A DNA stretch of 64,000 bases, from assembly GCA_016271365.2 (NCBI GenBank), contig CM028131.1, positions 171,992,501 through 172,056,500 on the forward strand, read 5' to 3'. Made by a program: the position numbers and the translations under genes. Positions 43,452 to 53,760 of this stretch are shown here, piece after piece. This stretch comes from Neoceratodus forsteri. Lineage: Eukaryota > Chordata > Ceratodontiformes > Ceratodontidae. Below the pieces are notes generated by a model. The model saw nothing but the letters and a program-made list of their open reading frames with translations. It made no database searches and was not told the DNA's origin. Each line of letters opens with the position of its first letter. Position 1 is the stretch's first letter.

Positions 43452-45559
43452 TATCTTAGACCTATCAGATAGCGGAAGACTATGTGCAAGATAGTCTCTC
43501 AAGTTTGATGCCCTATAGTACACTGTCCTGGGTAGTTGGGTATACTTCTCAAGTCTCTTTTCAGTTTGAAGTATATCATACTAAGGAAGGTTAGGAGTCA
43601 TAAGGCCATGGTACCCATTGATGCTCCTGTGAGGACTTCACTACTGGTAATAACTTAGTTTACCTCCCGATAAAATATATTTGTTTAGTTTACTTTTAAA
43701 TTCTCTTTTTGTTGTACCAAACAGTAATGGTATTCACTCATTGACTGCTCAGTCGGCGGCCGGCCGTGGTTGAGAGTGGAGGGCTGTGCCAGTCACCGAG
43801 TCGAGATGGGTGGAGCAGGGTGGTGGGGCACTACCTGCCGGGGTGGGGGTCTGCTAGCCACCAGGGAGTGGATGACCATTACTATACGGGGGATCAGGAT
43901 GGGGCGGGACTACTGGACAGCAGAGTGTCATTGAGGCACAGGTCAAGAAGAACAGGAAGACCAAGAGCAGGTATAAAAGTCACAAGTAGCATTATATTTT
44001 TTCCAATAACAGTAAAATAAAAATTATTCAATATAACTATTTACAAAGGCAGTACAAACAGAGAAAACAAAGTCCTTCATCTGAGGGAATTGCTAATTTC
44101 AAGTTTCAGTTTCTCATTCTCTCCCTCACTCTAGCAAAAGCATTGCTGCTCTTATTTCTGTCTCCTGAGCTCATTAAGAGACCAGAACTATGTAAGTTTC
44201 TTTCCTTGCAGGTGCAACAAAATAGAACATGATGTCCCAGAACTGGCCTCTTGTTCACAGCTCTGCAAAAGAGTTTGTGCTGCATGTCACGGTTAACCCC
44301 CTAAATTCCAAATAGCTCTTTGCAATCATTTCAACAGTATAACTACAGTATATACAATTTCAAATAAAGGGATGCCAGTATTACTTACAGTTTCACAGAA
44401 AAATTGAGTTTTTTTTTTATAAATGCAAATACACAAGGGAAAAGAAAAGACAGGAACAGCAAGTGAAAGCAGAGAGATAGTGAGAGGTGGAGAATCTTGA
44501 GACCGTCTGAGTGATCAGTTCCTAGGTCTCAGGAGAAAATCTGGTTGGCCAACCAGATAGACAAGAGACAGAAAAGGAGAGGACAGAACAGATCTTTGCA
44601 TTTAATTCTTTCTGTATAGCGAATGAGACAGGGTCTTATTCAACCCTGTCACACAGGAAATATGTATTTTATCAGTGGAAACAGGTGTGGATGGGAGGCA
44701 TAGGGTTGTCATTTTTAATTGGGCCCAAACCAGAACCGATTGCACCACATCTTTCCCCTGGCCACACCCCTTTGTCGAGACTGAGGCGAGACAGGGATAA
44801 AGTCCCATGCAGTTACTGGCAAGCTGTATTATTATTATTTTACTATTATAGTCATTAGTCTCAGTTCAGGGCCAGCTGGGAGAGGATCCCTGAAGGAGGA
44901 TGGAGAGATTCACACTTCCTTTGCAAGGGGACTGGGTAGGCGCCCAGGAGCAGCAGTCCTCTCCTCTCTGACTCATCAGAGGGCAGAGTCCAGAGTGGTG
45001 AGTGGGCAACAGTGAGGACCTGTCTGGAGGAGGAGCGGAGCTGCATTGCAGAGCCAGAGATTATGGGACACAGTGACTGTCAGCAAGAGAGGCGTATTTC
45101 GGTGGAACCACTGTGGTGGTTTGGATCTGGGGCAAGGAACGACTCCTTCGGGGTCTGGGGGAAAGAGTGACTGCTGACTGCCTACAGACCATCCAGTGCA
45201 TAATCCTGTTTTTTTTGTGTGTATTTAAAGCAACATATCAGCCCTAGTGGTGTTTGCCATCCGCAACTGTCTCTGTGGAGCAGAGCTGACATTAATATTG
45301 GCTGTGTAGGTGAAGTGCCATCTCACTCCCATCTTCAACTGCCTGACCACAGCAGCAAAAACCAAAGCAAGAGGCAGGAAAACTAAACAGCTACAGAAGG
45401 AAGGCACCAAATTACCAGATCCTCCAATAAAAAACAGGTCATTGGCAACCCTAGGAGGGGTGGGACCACTGGTCACCAGAGGATATGTATTTCATCAGCG
45501 GAAATGGGTGCAGGTGGGGGGAGGGACTACTGGACATCAGAGAATGATGTATGTTTAAC
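43452..45559. other. Mostly unassigned; G-rich repeat-like stretch at 43,755-43,930
   Basis: 43,755-43,930 has GGTGGGG, CTAGCCACCAGGGAG and GGGGATCAGGATGGGG motifs resembling the tandem units at 45.6 kb. The remainder has no recognisable element; a short minus-strand open frame near 45,225-45,476 shows nothing familiar. Confidence 0.4.
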
Positions 45560-45765
45560 ATTGGGCTGGCGATCCGTGTTGGGGGGGCACTAGCACCAGG
45601 GAGACTGCATTTGGAACATCAGACTGGTGATCGGTGGGGGGGGGGCTTTTCATACATCGGGCTGGTGATCGGTGGGGGCACACTAGTACCAGGGAGATTG
45701 TGCATTGGAGCATCGGGCTGGCAGTCAGTGGATGGGGACCACTAGCACCAGGGATAGCTCACTGG
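45560..45765 (+). repeat. Degenerate ~50-57 bp tandem repeat
   Basis: About four units start ATTGGGCTGGCGATC, ATCAGACTGGTGATC, ATCGGGCTGGTGATC and ATCGGGCTGGCAGTC, each followed by a G-rich run and (except unit 2) CACTAG(C/T)ACCAGGGA. Confidence 0.8.
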
Positions 45766-45775
45766 GACCAGGCGA

Positions 45776-46123
45776 GTGCGGGATGGTGCCGCACTAAGTT
45801 GCCAGGCTAAACACGCAAATGAGCCCATAATGGGTATGCAAATGGACCCTTAGTGCCATGCATATCCAATGGGCTCATTTGCATGGGTCTGTTTGAATAT
45901 TGGAAATTTAGTATGGGCACAAACCATTATGACACCCTGTTTTGGAAGTCATGTCTGCCCAGTGCTAAGTGCTTAACGCTGGGCTGCAATGGACTTATAT
46001 TCAGTCAAATAGCACTGGTGTGCTATTCCACTAAATATAGCATTTTTGGACACCTGGGCAACCATTAGGCTCAGTGAAAATATTTGCGCTCCACTTTGCC
46101 CAGTTTTGAATATCAGGCCCCAG
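45776..46123. mobile_element. Right-end fragment of a MITE-like element
   Basis: It ends CAGTTTTGAATATCAGGCCCC, resembling the termini at 21,596 and 34,169 in having an inverted (T)GAATAT(C) close to a G/C-rich end. The region contains ATGCAAATGGACC-type segments that also occur at 21,290-21,330 in the foldback. No matching left end was found, so the fragment is incomplete. Confidence 0.45.
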
Positions 46124-46675
46124 ATGTTTCAGAGCTCCATTTTCTCCTTTTTCAGGGTATACTAGCCATTCTGTATAAAATACATGACCTTATTTTAATA
46201 TCTATATTTTGATATTCCGTTAAATTAATGTAGTGGAAGTATAAGGGTATAAATATATAAAAACACTTCAACAATTGTTTTGCAGACAATCTGACTTTGG
46301 TATCTCTTACCACTGATGTCCTATATCAAATGGTTATAATCAGGTATTATAGATCTTACTTCGAGGGTATCTCTTGCAGCAGTCCATTACTGGGAGGACT
46401 ATAGCCGCCAGGCACTAGGACCACACAGAAACTATCTAGCTAGCAGTCTACCAGAGGGGGCCGCCCTCCTCCGACATTAGCCCCTGACATCAGCCAATCC
46501 TATGAAGGCGAACAGCCCCATACCTTTCTCAGTTCTTTTCCCGATGTCGACCAACGCATGTCGGACTACTGAAACTGCTGCAGCTACAGTCAACTGCCAT
46601 TTTCCCGCATTTACGGTGCTTTATTTTTCTATTTCTTTAACATTGAAATGTCAGTGTTTTCACCTGACAGGTGTC

Positions 46676-47100
46676 AGCGTGGCTCAGTTGGTAGCACATC
46701 TGCCTCTGGACCAGAAGGTCATGGGTTCTCTCGTCCCACACCGGGATTGGACTTGCACCTAAAAATCACTGGCATCCCAGTGCAGTATTGAGGGGTGCTG
46801 TACTGCTGGGGTGTGCCATCCTTCAGATGAGACGTTAAACCGAGGTCCCTTCTACCCATCCTGGTGGTGTCCAGGTGGAAGTAAAAGAACCCAGGGCACT
46901 CTTCGCAAAGAGTAGGGAACATTCCCGGTGTCCTGGCCAACATTCCCCTTCCCATAAACCGGTTCATGCAATTATCCAGGCTGTGTGTGGGTGATGATGT
47001 GTGATATGGCTGCCACCACACATTCAGTCACTTCACTACCAGTCAAGCATTGCTTGTAAAGCTCTTTGGATGTATGAAAAGTGCTATATAAATACTGATT
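46676..47100 (+). mobile_element. tRNA-derived SINE
   Basis: The head carries pol III boxes: GTGGCTCAGTTGGT (A box, about 46,679-46,692) and GGGTTCTCTCGTCCC (B box, about 46,723-46,737), with tRNA-like spacing. The body has the conserved GATGAGACGTTAAACCGAGG at 46,828-46,847 and GTGTCCTGGCCAACATTCCC at 46,928-46,947, seen in an ancient SINE type found in fish, sharks and amphibians. The 3' end, AAGCTCTTTGG...GTGCTATATAAATAC, resembles L2-like LINE tails, suggesting mobilisation by one. TTTTCA(G)CCT-like sequence on both sides might be a decayed duplication. Confidence 0.85.
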
Positions 47101-47189
47101 CTTCTATGTCTTTTCAGCCTTTTTGATCATACAGCTGCTCCACAAAGTGTGCCTGAGGCAAACAGGTCCCAGACAGAGATGGCCATTCT

Positions 47190-48760
47190 GCCTGTGTCTT
47201 GTTCCTAGGCCCAGACCATAATGTCCAAACCTGTGAGGCCTGCCAGAAGTTCAACCTGGCTACCCACAGACATTGCAAGAAGATACTGGAGAAAAATTTT
47301 CTGCAGAAGGTTGCATTGATGGAATGGGAGCTGCAGGCCAGGAGTTCCTCCACTTCCCTGGCCCCATCCTCAGGGTCTTTGTTTTTGAAGTCCCAGGATA
47401 AGATCTCAGGGAAACACAAGCATCTGGACAAGGACTGGGACCCTCCCCAGTCCTCTTCCCGCTCACAGTCACCTCATAAGAAGAGTTCGACCGTGTCTGG
47501 ATCTTCCTCCCTCAGGGGCTAGACCTCCTTGGTCCCATACCCCCTTACTCCTACAGGGTTAGTGGTGGCCCCACTGTCTGCCTGGGTCCCTCTCGCGGGC
47601 ACTGGATCCTTGTGTTGGGTACACTGCGGTTTCCGTCCTTGTTCTAAGGGGTACACAGGTGGCTCTGCTGAAGTCTGTCCAGCCAGCATGGGTATGAAGG
47701 CTGCCAGTCTCCCAGTGACCACCTCTCCAACACCCGCACCCCTGGCAATGGTCTCGTCCTCTGGGACCACCGCTGGCTCTGCTCCTTCTTTACAGGGGCA
47801 GATGCTGCAGGGCACTGGCCCCTTCCAAAGCCCAGTCTCACTTTAGCCTTCATCCAGTGGGTCTCCCTCCTCTCCAGCACCCACCTCCCTATGGCCAGCG
47901 CCTGTGGACCCCACTCTGGCACCCTCCCGGCTGACTCCCGCCAGGTCTGTCCCACTCCTTTCCACGTCGCAGCCCACAGGTCCCACACTGGCCTGGTTGC
48001 TGCCTGGTGTTCCGCAGTCTGTACCAGCTGGGCCTGTGCTGGCCCCACAGCTGACAGCCATTGGGCCTCTGCATGTCCTGCCACTCCTGGATCTTGTGGG
48101 ACTGGCGCCCAGCCTACTGTAACTGGTGCCTGTAGATCCACAGCCTGGGTACCCTATGCCAGCCCCTGCAGGTCTGGTGCCTAATTAGCTCTGTCCTGCA
48201 CTGGCAGGACCTGCCCCGGGTTACTCATACCTGATGCTTACCTGACCTGTGCTGGTTTACCCCTACCCGATGCCAGGGGGGCCTGCGCCAGCTCCAGTCA
48301 ATTACCATGGCCTGATCTTTGCTTTGTGGTCCTTCTTGCAGATGCAGGCCCTGCCCTGAGGGCACCAGCTCTGGCCCCCCCCAAGGACCTTCTCCCGACC
48401 CCCCTCCTGGCCCCTGTTCTTCTGGACTCTGGTGTTTCTCACACCCCCAGTGGGAGGCCTGACACCTGGTCTTCTTGCCGTTCAGACAGGGCGTCAGCAT
48501 GAGGACAGGGATGATGGTGAGGAGAGCATCAGTAGTGGGTCTTCCACTCTCCTCCCAACTCCTTGGAAGGGAATGAGGTCCCAGCTAATGTTCCCAAGTC
48601 CCCTCCTGATGACCCTAACTTTTTGGCCATTATGCGCCATATTCAGTACACTATGGGATGGGAGACTAAGGAGCAGGACCCTAGAGGTGCCAGTTAGCTG
48701 GCTACCTGTGACAGCCCAACGCCCCTCATTTAGTAGTCCCTCGTATCATTTACTCCTGTG
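47190..48760 (+). pseudogene. DIRS C gag, N-terminal and proline-rich region
   Basis: GPDHNVQTCEACQKFNLATH (47,202-47,261) carries the His/Cys cluster of DIRS gag, followed by a charged, Ser-rich tail to 47,522. Bases 47,523-48,760 encode, in changing frames, Pro/Ser/Thr-rich sequence typical of the gag linker. Broken by stops. Confidence 0.7.
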
Positions 48761-49407
48761 TGGATGTCATCCAAGCTGCCTGGAATCGCCCAAACACAGT
48801 CCCAGTGGTCTCCCAGAAGGCAGATAGGCTTTACCAAGCCCCAGTGGGTAAGCTATATTTTGGGGAACAGTCCAAGGCCAGTTTGGTCATCATCAATGCT
48901 GAGCACAACCATACCAACAGGCCCAAACACCTAAGCTCCCTCCCCCCGGACAGGGATTCATGCCAGCTAGACGAGATGGGCAAATGGGCTTTCGCATCTG
49001 CCACTCTGGCCATTCAAGCTATCAATTACTTGGCCCATATGGTGCAATTTCGGAACTTACTGTGGGATCAGGCTAGGGAGGCTATCCAGGCCATGCCAGT
49101 TGACCCTTCCAAGCAGCACGCCCTTCAGACCCTCAAGATGGGCTCAGACATAAGTACTCATGTACTCCAGGCTGCTTATGATGCAGTTGATGCCTCGGGC
49201 CAGGCAGCTGTCATGGGAGTCTGCATCAGGCATCGCTCCTGGCTACAGGTTTCCGGCTTTGCCCTAGGTGTCCAGTCCAGCATAATGGACTCCCCTTTCA
49301 GGACCCTCAAACTTTTCATAGGTGCCATTCAGGATCTCATCTCTGAACTGCAGACTTTGAGATGGGCCCTTAAATCTATTCACTCTATGTATCATACCCA
49401 GACTTAG
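48760..49407 (+). pseudogene. DIRS C gag C-terminal domain (open frame, 215 codons)
   Basis: The longest uninterrupted non-repeat frame in the DIRS copies. Key segments: QKADRLYQAPVGKLYFG, SLPPDRDSCQLDEMGKWAFA, ATLAIQAINYLAHMVQFRN, LQAAYDAVDASGQAAVMGV and CIRHRSWLQVSGFALGVQSS. These are the helical blocks of DIRS gag proteins: a Leu/Asp-rich turn, then an Ala-rich amphipathic region, then an R-x-W-L motif. The annotated start is the first Met of the open stretch and probably not the true start. It ends with TAG before a short spacer and the RT. The role is assumed to be particle or RNP assembly. Confidence 0.75.
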
Positions 49408-49614
49408 TCGAGACAAAGTGCTCCCTTTGGTCACTTTTCCTACATGAAGACCCATCCCCATCCAAAGGCTCAGGGCAAGAGCAAAGCTGGGGGGTTCTCC
49501 CTACCCCCTCCCCTGCTGCCACCTCTAGCACCTGAGGGGCAGCAGCTGTTTCAATGACTGCCACTCCCATCTTCTGACTCCTTGCCAGACCCCTTCCCTC
49601 CAGTGTAACTTCAG

Positions 49615-49795
49615 GAAGCAGTCATGGGGGTTGCTGTCTTACTTCGAAAAAAGGCCATAGAACCAGTCCCACAGTTTCATCAGGTCATAGGGTTCTACTC
49701 CCACTGCTTTCTGGTACCCAAGCAGATGGGAGATCTTTGATCCATCCTGGACTTGAGCTAACTGAACCTGATTGTAGAATACAAAAAGTTCAGGC
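49615..49795 (+). pseudogene. DIRS C reverse transcriptase, first block only
   Basis: LLRKKAIEPVPQFHQVIGFY then CFLVPKQMGD and a SILDL..LN block, the same fingers segment as 40,250-40,360 of copy B. It ends at AAGTTCAGG where the CR1 5' sequence begins. Confidence 0.75.
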
Positions 49796-49796
49796 A

Positions 49797-50153
49797 GAGA
49801 ACATCAGGATGAAGGAGCTGCTGTTGTGACTGGACTTCTCTAATGGGAATAAAGAAGTAGAACTCTACTACTGGGACCTTCAATTTAGGGTTAAAAAAAA
49901 GTGTGTTTCTCTGAGTTGGCTGAAGTGAATTGTTATCTGTGCAGTTATCTGGGCGTTAGCCTCAGGTGGCTGAAGGGGAATGTCATCTGTGCAATTTAAC
50001 TAAATGTAGTAAGATCTGTTAAGAAGGGGGAGTGTCTTAGCTAGAAGGAAGCCAGGTTAAAGCCAGATTTAAACACTGCCCTAGATAGCTTCTGCCAGAG
50101 AACTGACAGAGAACACCAGGACGAAGGACCTGCTGTTGTGACTGGACTTCACT
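49797..50153 (+). repeat. Duplicated promoter-like segment in CR1 D 5' UTR
   Basis: CAGAGAACA(T/C)CAGGA(T/C)GAAGGA(G/C)CTGCTGTTGTGACTGGACTTC-type sequence (described in parts) occurs at 49,797-49,843 and 50,107-50,153. Between them GGCTGAAG(T)G..AAT.(G/T)(T)(C/A)TCTGTGCA is itself present twice (near 49,918 and 49,967). Repeated 5' units usually mark LINE promoters. Confidence 0.7.
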
Positions 50154-50527
50154 ACTGGGACTATATTGCCCTCCTTCCCTTCCCTCCCCTTCCCTCCACA
50201 ACCCAAAGCCAGTTCTACTTTTATAGGCACAGGATTTGACTGACAACAGAAACTTCCTATTTGGGAGAAGGAAGTGAGTGATCACAGAGTCACCAAAGAC
50301 TAGCCATCCTAGAAGGACGAGAGTAACTCTCTGCCCGCCCCCCGGCTGCTGGAGGTCTGCCTCTGAGCAAGCAAGGAGACTACTGAGAAATATAGGATCT
50401 TCTTGTCTCAGAACAGAAAGATCAGGAGCTGAATAGGCACAAAGGCAGTAAGTAAGTGGGGAGAAAAAAAATAAATAGAGGAAAGAGCAAGCATTCCAAA
50501 CAACAGTGAAGGGGCCAAAAATAAGAC

Positions 50528-52800
50528 ATGATGGGAGTGGTGCAGTGCAGTGGCTGTGGAGCAGCAGTCTTCCAGGAGACATTCTGGAGGATGCAGTGTT
50601 GTCCCGTCTGCAGGCACCTCTCTGGGCTGAGGGAGGAGGTTGCTCATCTCCAGGATGAGTTGGCCAGGAGTTGTGGGACCTCCTCTCCCATCCAGCCCTC
50701 TCCGTGTTCCATAGCTATCTTGACAATCGGACTCAGGTGGTAGCATTTCACAAGGCCCTTTCCTCCCCCCTAAACATCTCCTGTGGAGTTCCCCAAGGAT
50801 CCACTCTTGGACCTCTACTCTTCTCCCTCTTCCTAAATGATATTCCCACCATGTCCTGGCTTAGCTGCACTCCTATGTACGCAGATGACCTTGTTCTCTA
50901 CTCTGGGTCAAAATCAGTTGCTGCCATCAACTCCACTCTCACTAAAGACTTCCAATTCCTGCAGACCTGGCTGTCTAGCAACCACCAAGTCCTGAACCTA
51001 GGAAAAAACCTGTGCTGTGCTATTCGGATCCTCTAAAAAACTGTCTGCCCCTGCGAACAGGCTCCAGGTTCAATGCCTTGATGGCTCCCTCATCTCAAAC
51101 ACTGAGTCCTTCAAGTACCTTGGGGTCACTTTGGATCCCACACTTGACCTGTCTCAACATGTCAATATGGTGTGCCGTGCCGTCAATGCTAAAATTGGCA
51201 GAGCTTATCGCGTGTGCCACTCCCTCACTCTTTCCGCTAGACTTTCTGTTGCGAGAGGTATTCTCTTACCCCAGCTCCAATATGCTCTGCCCTCCTCTTT
51301 GCTGCAAACTCTGCTACACTCCACAAATGGGACACTGTCTACAACAACATCTGTAGATTCACTTAACTGCCCCACGCCTTACCCATCATTGTCTCCTTTA
51401 CGCTGGCTTAAATTGGCTGTCACCTAAGGATATTCGAGCCTACTCCCTGGGCTGCTTTATCGACTCCCTGTCTAGACCTCCCTGCCCTGTCTATCTTGCC
51501 AACCTCCTGACTCCTGCCTCACACACCCATACCCTCAGGTCTTCCTCTGTCCCCATGCTCTCCACTAGACCTTGCATGACAAAATGGGTGAACAGGCATT
51601 TGCCCATTTGCTCCCAAATTCTGGAACTCACTCCCCTTATGGTGAAAACTTCAGCCTCCCATCGAGAATTCAAAACTCGCTGTTCACCCACCTCCTAGCC
51701 TCTGGCCAGCATAAATGCTCTTAATTTGCTTTGTCCCTGCAGGCTGTTGGGTCTGACCCTGAGTACTACACTAACGTTCTCCCATGCAATACGCTTGTCT
51801 AGGTGGCTATGAACCTTGATGTCTTTACTGTCCTCAGCTGTCTTATGGTTACCCTAATTGTTTTATTTTACATCCTTATTATGATCTATGCCTAAAATGT
51901 ACCCTTATGTAACTATTACTGTGCTACCCAATGTATATCTTGTTTTGCTCCTGTACACCTATATTATGTCTGTGCATTTCTGCATATTGTAACCAGTGTC
52001 CTGTGCTCTCCCAGGTCGTGCCTGAAAATAGGCAGGTCTGTTGCCTAGTGCACTTACCCGGTTACCAAAAGCTAATAAATAAATTAATTAATTAATCCAG
52101 GGACCACCAGGGCCATCACCATTGCCTCAGAGGTTGCCAAGAAAGAAGAGTGATTGGACCACTGTGGGCTCAAGGAGGGTGATGGTGGAGGAACAGAGGT
52201 GCATCCCTCCAGTTGTACCTCTCCACAATGCATATGCCATTCTGGCAAAGTGTGGTTCCTCTATGGAGGCACCCGCAGTGGAGACCAAGGAGGATGCTGG
52301 GAACCTCCACAAAGGAGACCCACAGGAGAGTGGCATGGGACCCCACAGGGGAAGAAAACAACTCCTGGTGGGGGGTTCCATTGTTAGGAAGGTAGAACTG
52401 GGGGAGGAAGGGGAGAGGGAGGTAAGGTGCCATCCTGGTGCCATGGCTTGGAGGGACAGGGAGTGAATCCTCAGGGTCACCAGAGCAGCTGCACAGAGGA
52501 GGGAACTGGATGTCATTGTCCACCTAGGAACAAATGACCTGGCTAAGAAAGGGATCAGAGCAGTGCAGGAAGAGTTTGTGGAGTTGGGAAGGGGCCTTAG
52601 ACAAGTAGCATGAACGATAACTTTTTCAGAGGTGCTGCCTGTCTATGGCATAGGTGAGGCTAGGGTGCTCCACACCATGAGATTCAATCAGTGGTTGAAA
52701 AACTGGTGCAGAGCTCAGGGATTTGGTTTCATTGGGGACTGGGGGTCCACCTGGAATGATGCAGGCCTATACTGACATGATGGTCTGCATCTGTCCAGGA
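50528..52800 (+). pseudogene. CR1 D ORF1, zinc-finger head and SGNH esterase, split
   Basis: The start is MMGVVQCSGCGAAVFQETFW at 50,528. The head carries QCSGCG and QCCPVCRHLSG cysteines and then a heptad-like LREEVAHLQDELAR helix, ending at 50,695. After the L2-like LINE it resumes at 52,101 with GPPGPSPLPQRLPRKKS. Esterase blocks: LLVGGSIVRK (GDS changed to GGS, so Asp lost beside the Ser), VHLGTNDLAK (about 52,519-52,550, intact) and HDGLHLSR (about 52,777-52,800, intact). A stop at 52,464-52,466 and frameshifts follow. The zinc-finger plus coiled coil plus esterase order matches CR1 B. Confidence 0.82.
50696..52094 (+). mobile_element. L2-like LINE, 5'-truncated, inserted in CR1 D ORF1
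   Basis: ATCCAG at 50,690-50,695 and 52,095-52,100 brackets the insertion; CR1 B shows the uninterrupted site. It begins inside the RT (YLDNRTQVVAFHKALSS), has CGVPQGSTLGPLLFSLFLND (50,782-50,841) and MYADDLVLYSGSK (50,875-50,913) with both Asp intact, then SFKYLGVTLDPTLDLSQHV and a C-terminal block. The 3' end is an AATAAATAAATTAATTAATTA tail. It is a different family from the LINE at 24.8-29.5 kb. Confidence 0.87.
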
Positions 52801-53050
52801 GGGGAACCAGGATCCTAGGTGATAGGTTTAAATGCTTCATTGGCAAGCATTTAAACTAGCCATTGGGGGAGGCACTGGAAAGGAGCAGGGAAATCATAGC
52901 CCCCCCCAAAAAATTCAAGTTAGTAAGTGAGGTAAACACCAAGATAGAGATGTCAATAGGGAGAAGGGCAGGGGTAAATGGAGAAAGTGACAAAGGCAAT
53001 AAGGACAGGGATGGGGCAAAAAGGTGTAAGGCCATCAGGAAATGGAGGGT

Positions 53051-53760
53051 AATGAGTACCAATGCCCATAGTCTGGGCAACAAGCTCCCTGAACTGGTGG
53101 CCTTGATGGAAGAGGGATGCCTGGATATCATAGCAGTATCAGAAACCTGGTACACAGAGAGCCATGACTAGGATTATAACATACCAGGGTACACAACCTA
53201 CAGGAGAGACAGGGAGGGGAGAAGAGGGGGAGGAGTAGCTTTATGTAATGGAAGGGATAAAAGCAACTGAACAAAAGAGTAAACAGGGAGGAGAGGAGGC
53301 ACTATGGGTCACCTTAGAGACTGGAAATGGCACCACAATCCGCACATGGGTTGTTTACAGACCCCCATGTCAGGGGGAGGGAATGGACAAGGATATGATA
53401 GCAGGCATTCTTAGGATGGCAGAGAAAGGGGAGATACTGTTGATGGGGACAGTGAGAGGATCTCAGATTTAGAAGTGGGTAGCCATCTGGGAACAAATGA
53501 CCATCAAACAGTGTGGTTCACGATAAACTCAGCTACAGAGTCAAGCCATACAAAAGTGAGGGTACTGGACTTCAGCAGGGCTGACTTTGGCAAGATGGCT
53601 GGAAGGAGGGGTGGAGCAACAATGGGGAAACTGCCATCACAGAGGCAACAAGCCTTTGTGTGAAGCAAATAAATCAAAATGAAAGAAAAAGCCACTATGG
53701 TTCTGAAAAGAGCTGGTGGTGAAGGTCAAGGAGAAAAAGATAGCATTCAGGAAGTATAAG
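53051..53760 (+). pseudogene. CR1 D ORF2, endonuclease part
   Basis: MSTNAHSLGNKLPELVALM and DIIAVSETWYTESHD (53,051-53,170), then WVVYRPPCQG and EKGEILLMG (to about 53,450). Here about 0.2 kb is deleted relative to CR1 B (the GDLN motif is missing), rejoining at ISDLEVGSHLGTNDHQTVWF. It runs out at the Gypsy LTR at 53,761. The enzyme would nick the target DNA; it is not functional here. Confidence 0.82.

Larger units (their letters stand above)
46360..49795 (+). mobile_element. DIRS-type retrotransposon, copy C, different subfamily
   Basis: The coding part runs from a gag head at about 47,190 to the first RT block at 49,790. The 5' limit is inferred from GC-rich, terminus-like sequence starting near 46,360 (CAGCAGTCCATTACTGGGAGG) that leads up to a SINE at 46,676-47,100. 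The gag and RT differ clearly from copies A and B, so this is a second DIRS lineage. The element stops inside the RT at 49,795 where a CR1 begins. Confidence 0.75.
49796..53760 (+). mobile_element. CR1-clade LINE D, 5' part, inserted in DIRS C
   Basis: A long 5' untranslated region (49,796-50,527) contains a duplicated segment. It is followed by ORF1 (50,528 onward, split by an L2-like LINE) and the endonuclease part of ORF2 up to 53,760. At that point a Gypsy LTR begins, so RT and tail would lie beyond the window. It is colinear with CR1 B, which allows the missing bases of each to be recognised. Confidence 0.83.

Noticed and set aside
46680..46740. Apparent tRNA gene
   Set aside because: A and B boxes are present but the sequence continues into a 425-bp SINE body and lacks a proper acceptor stem.
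47519..48141. Overlapping long minus-strand frames, Gly/Ala/Trp-rich
   Set aside because: They are antisense shadows of the proline-rich DIRS C gag linker.
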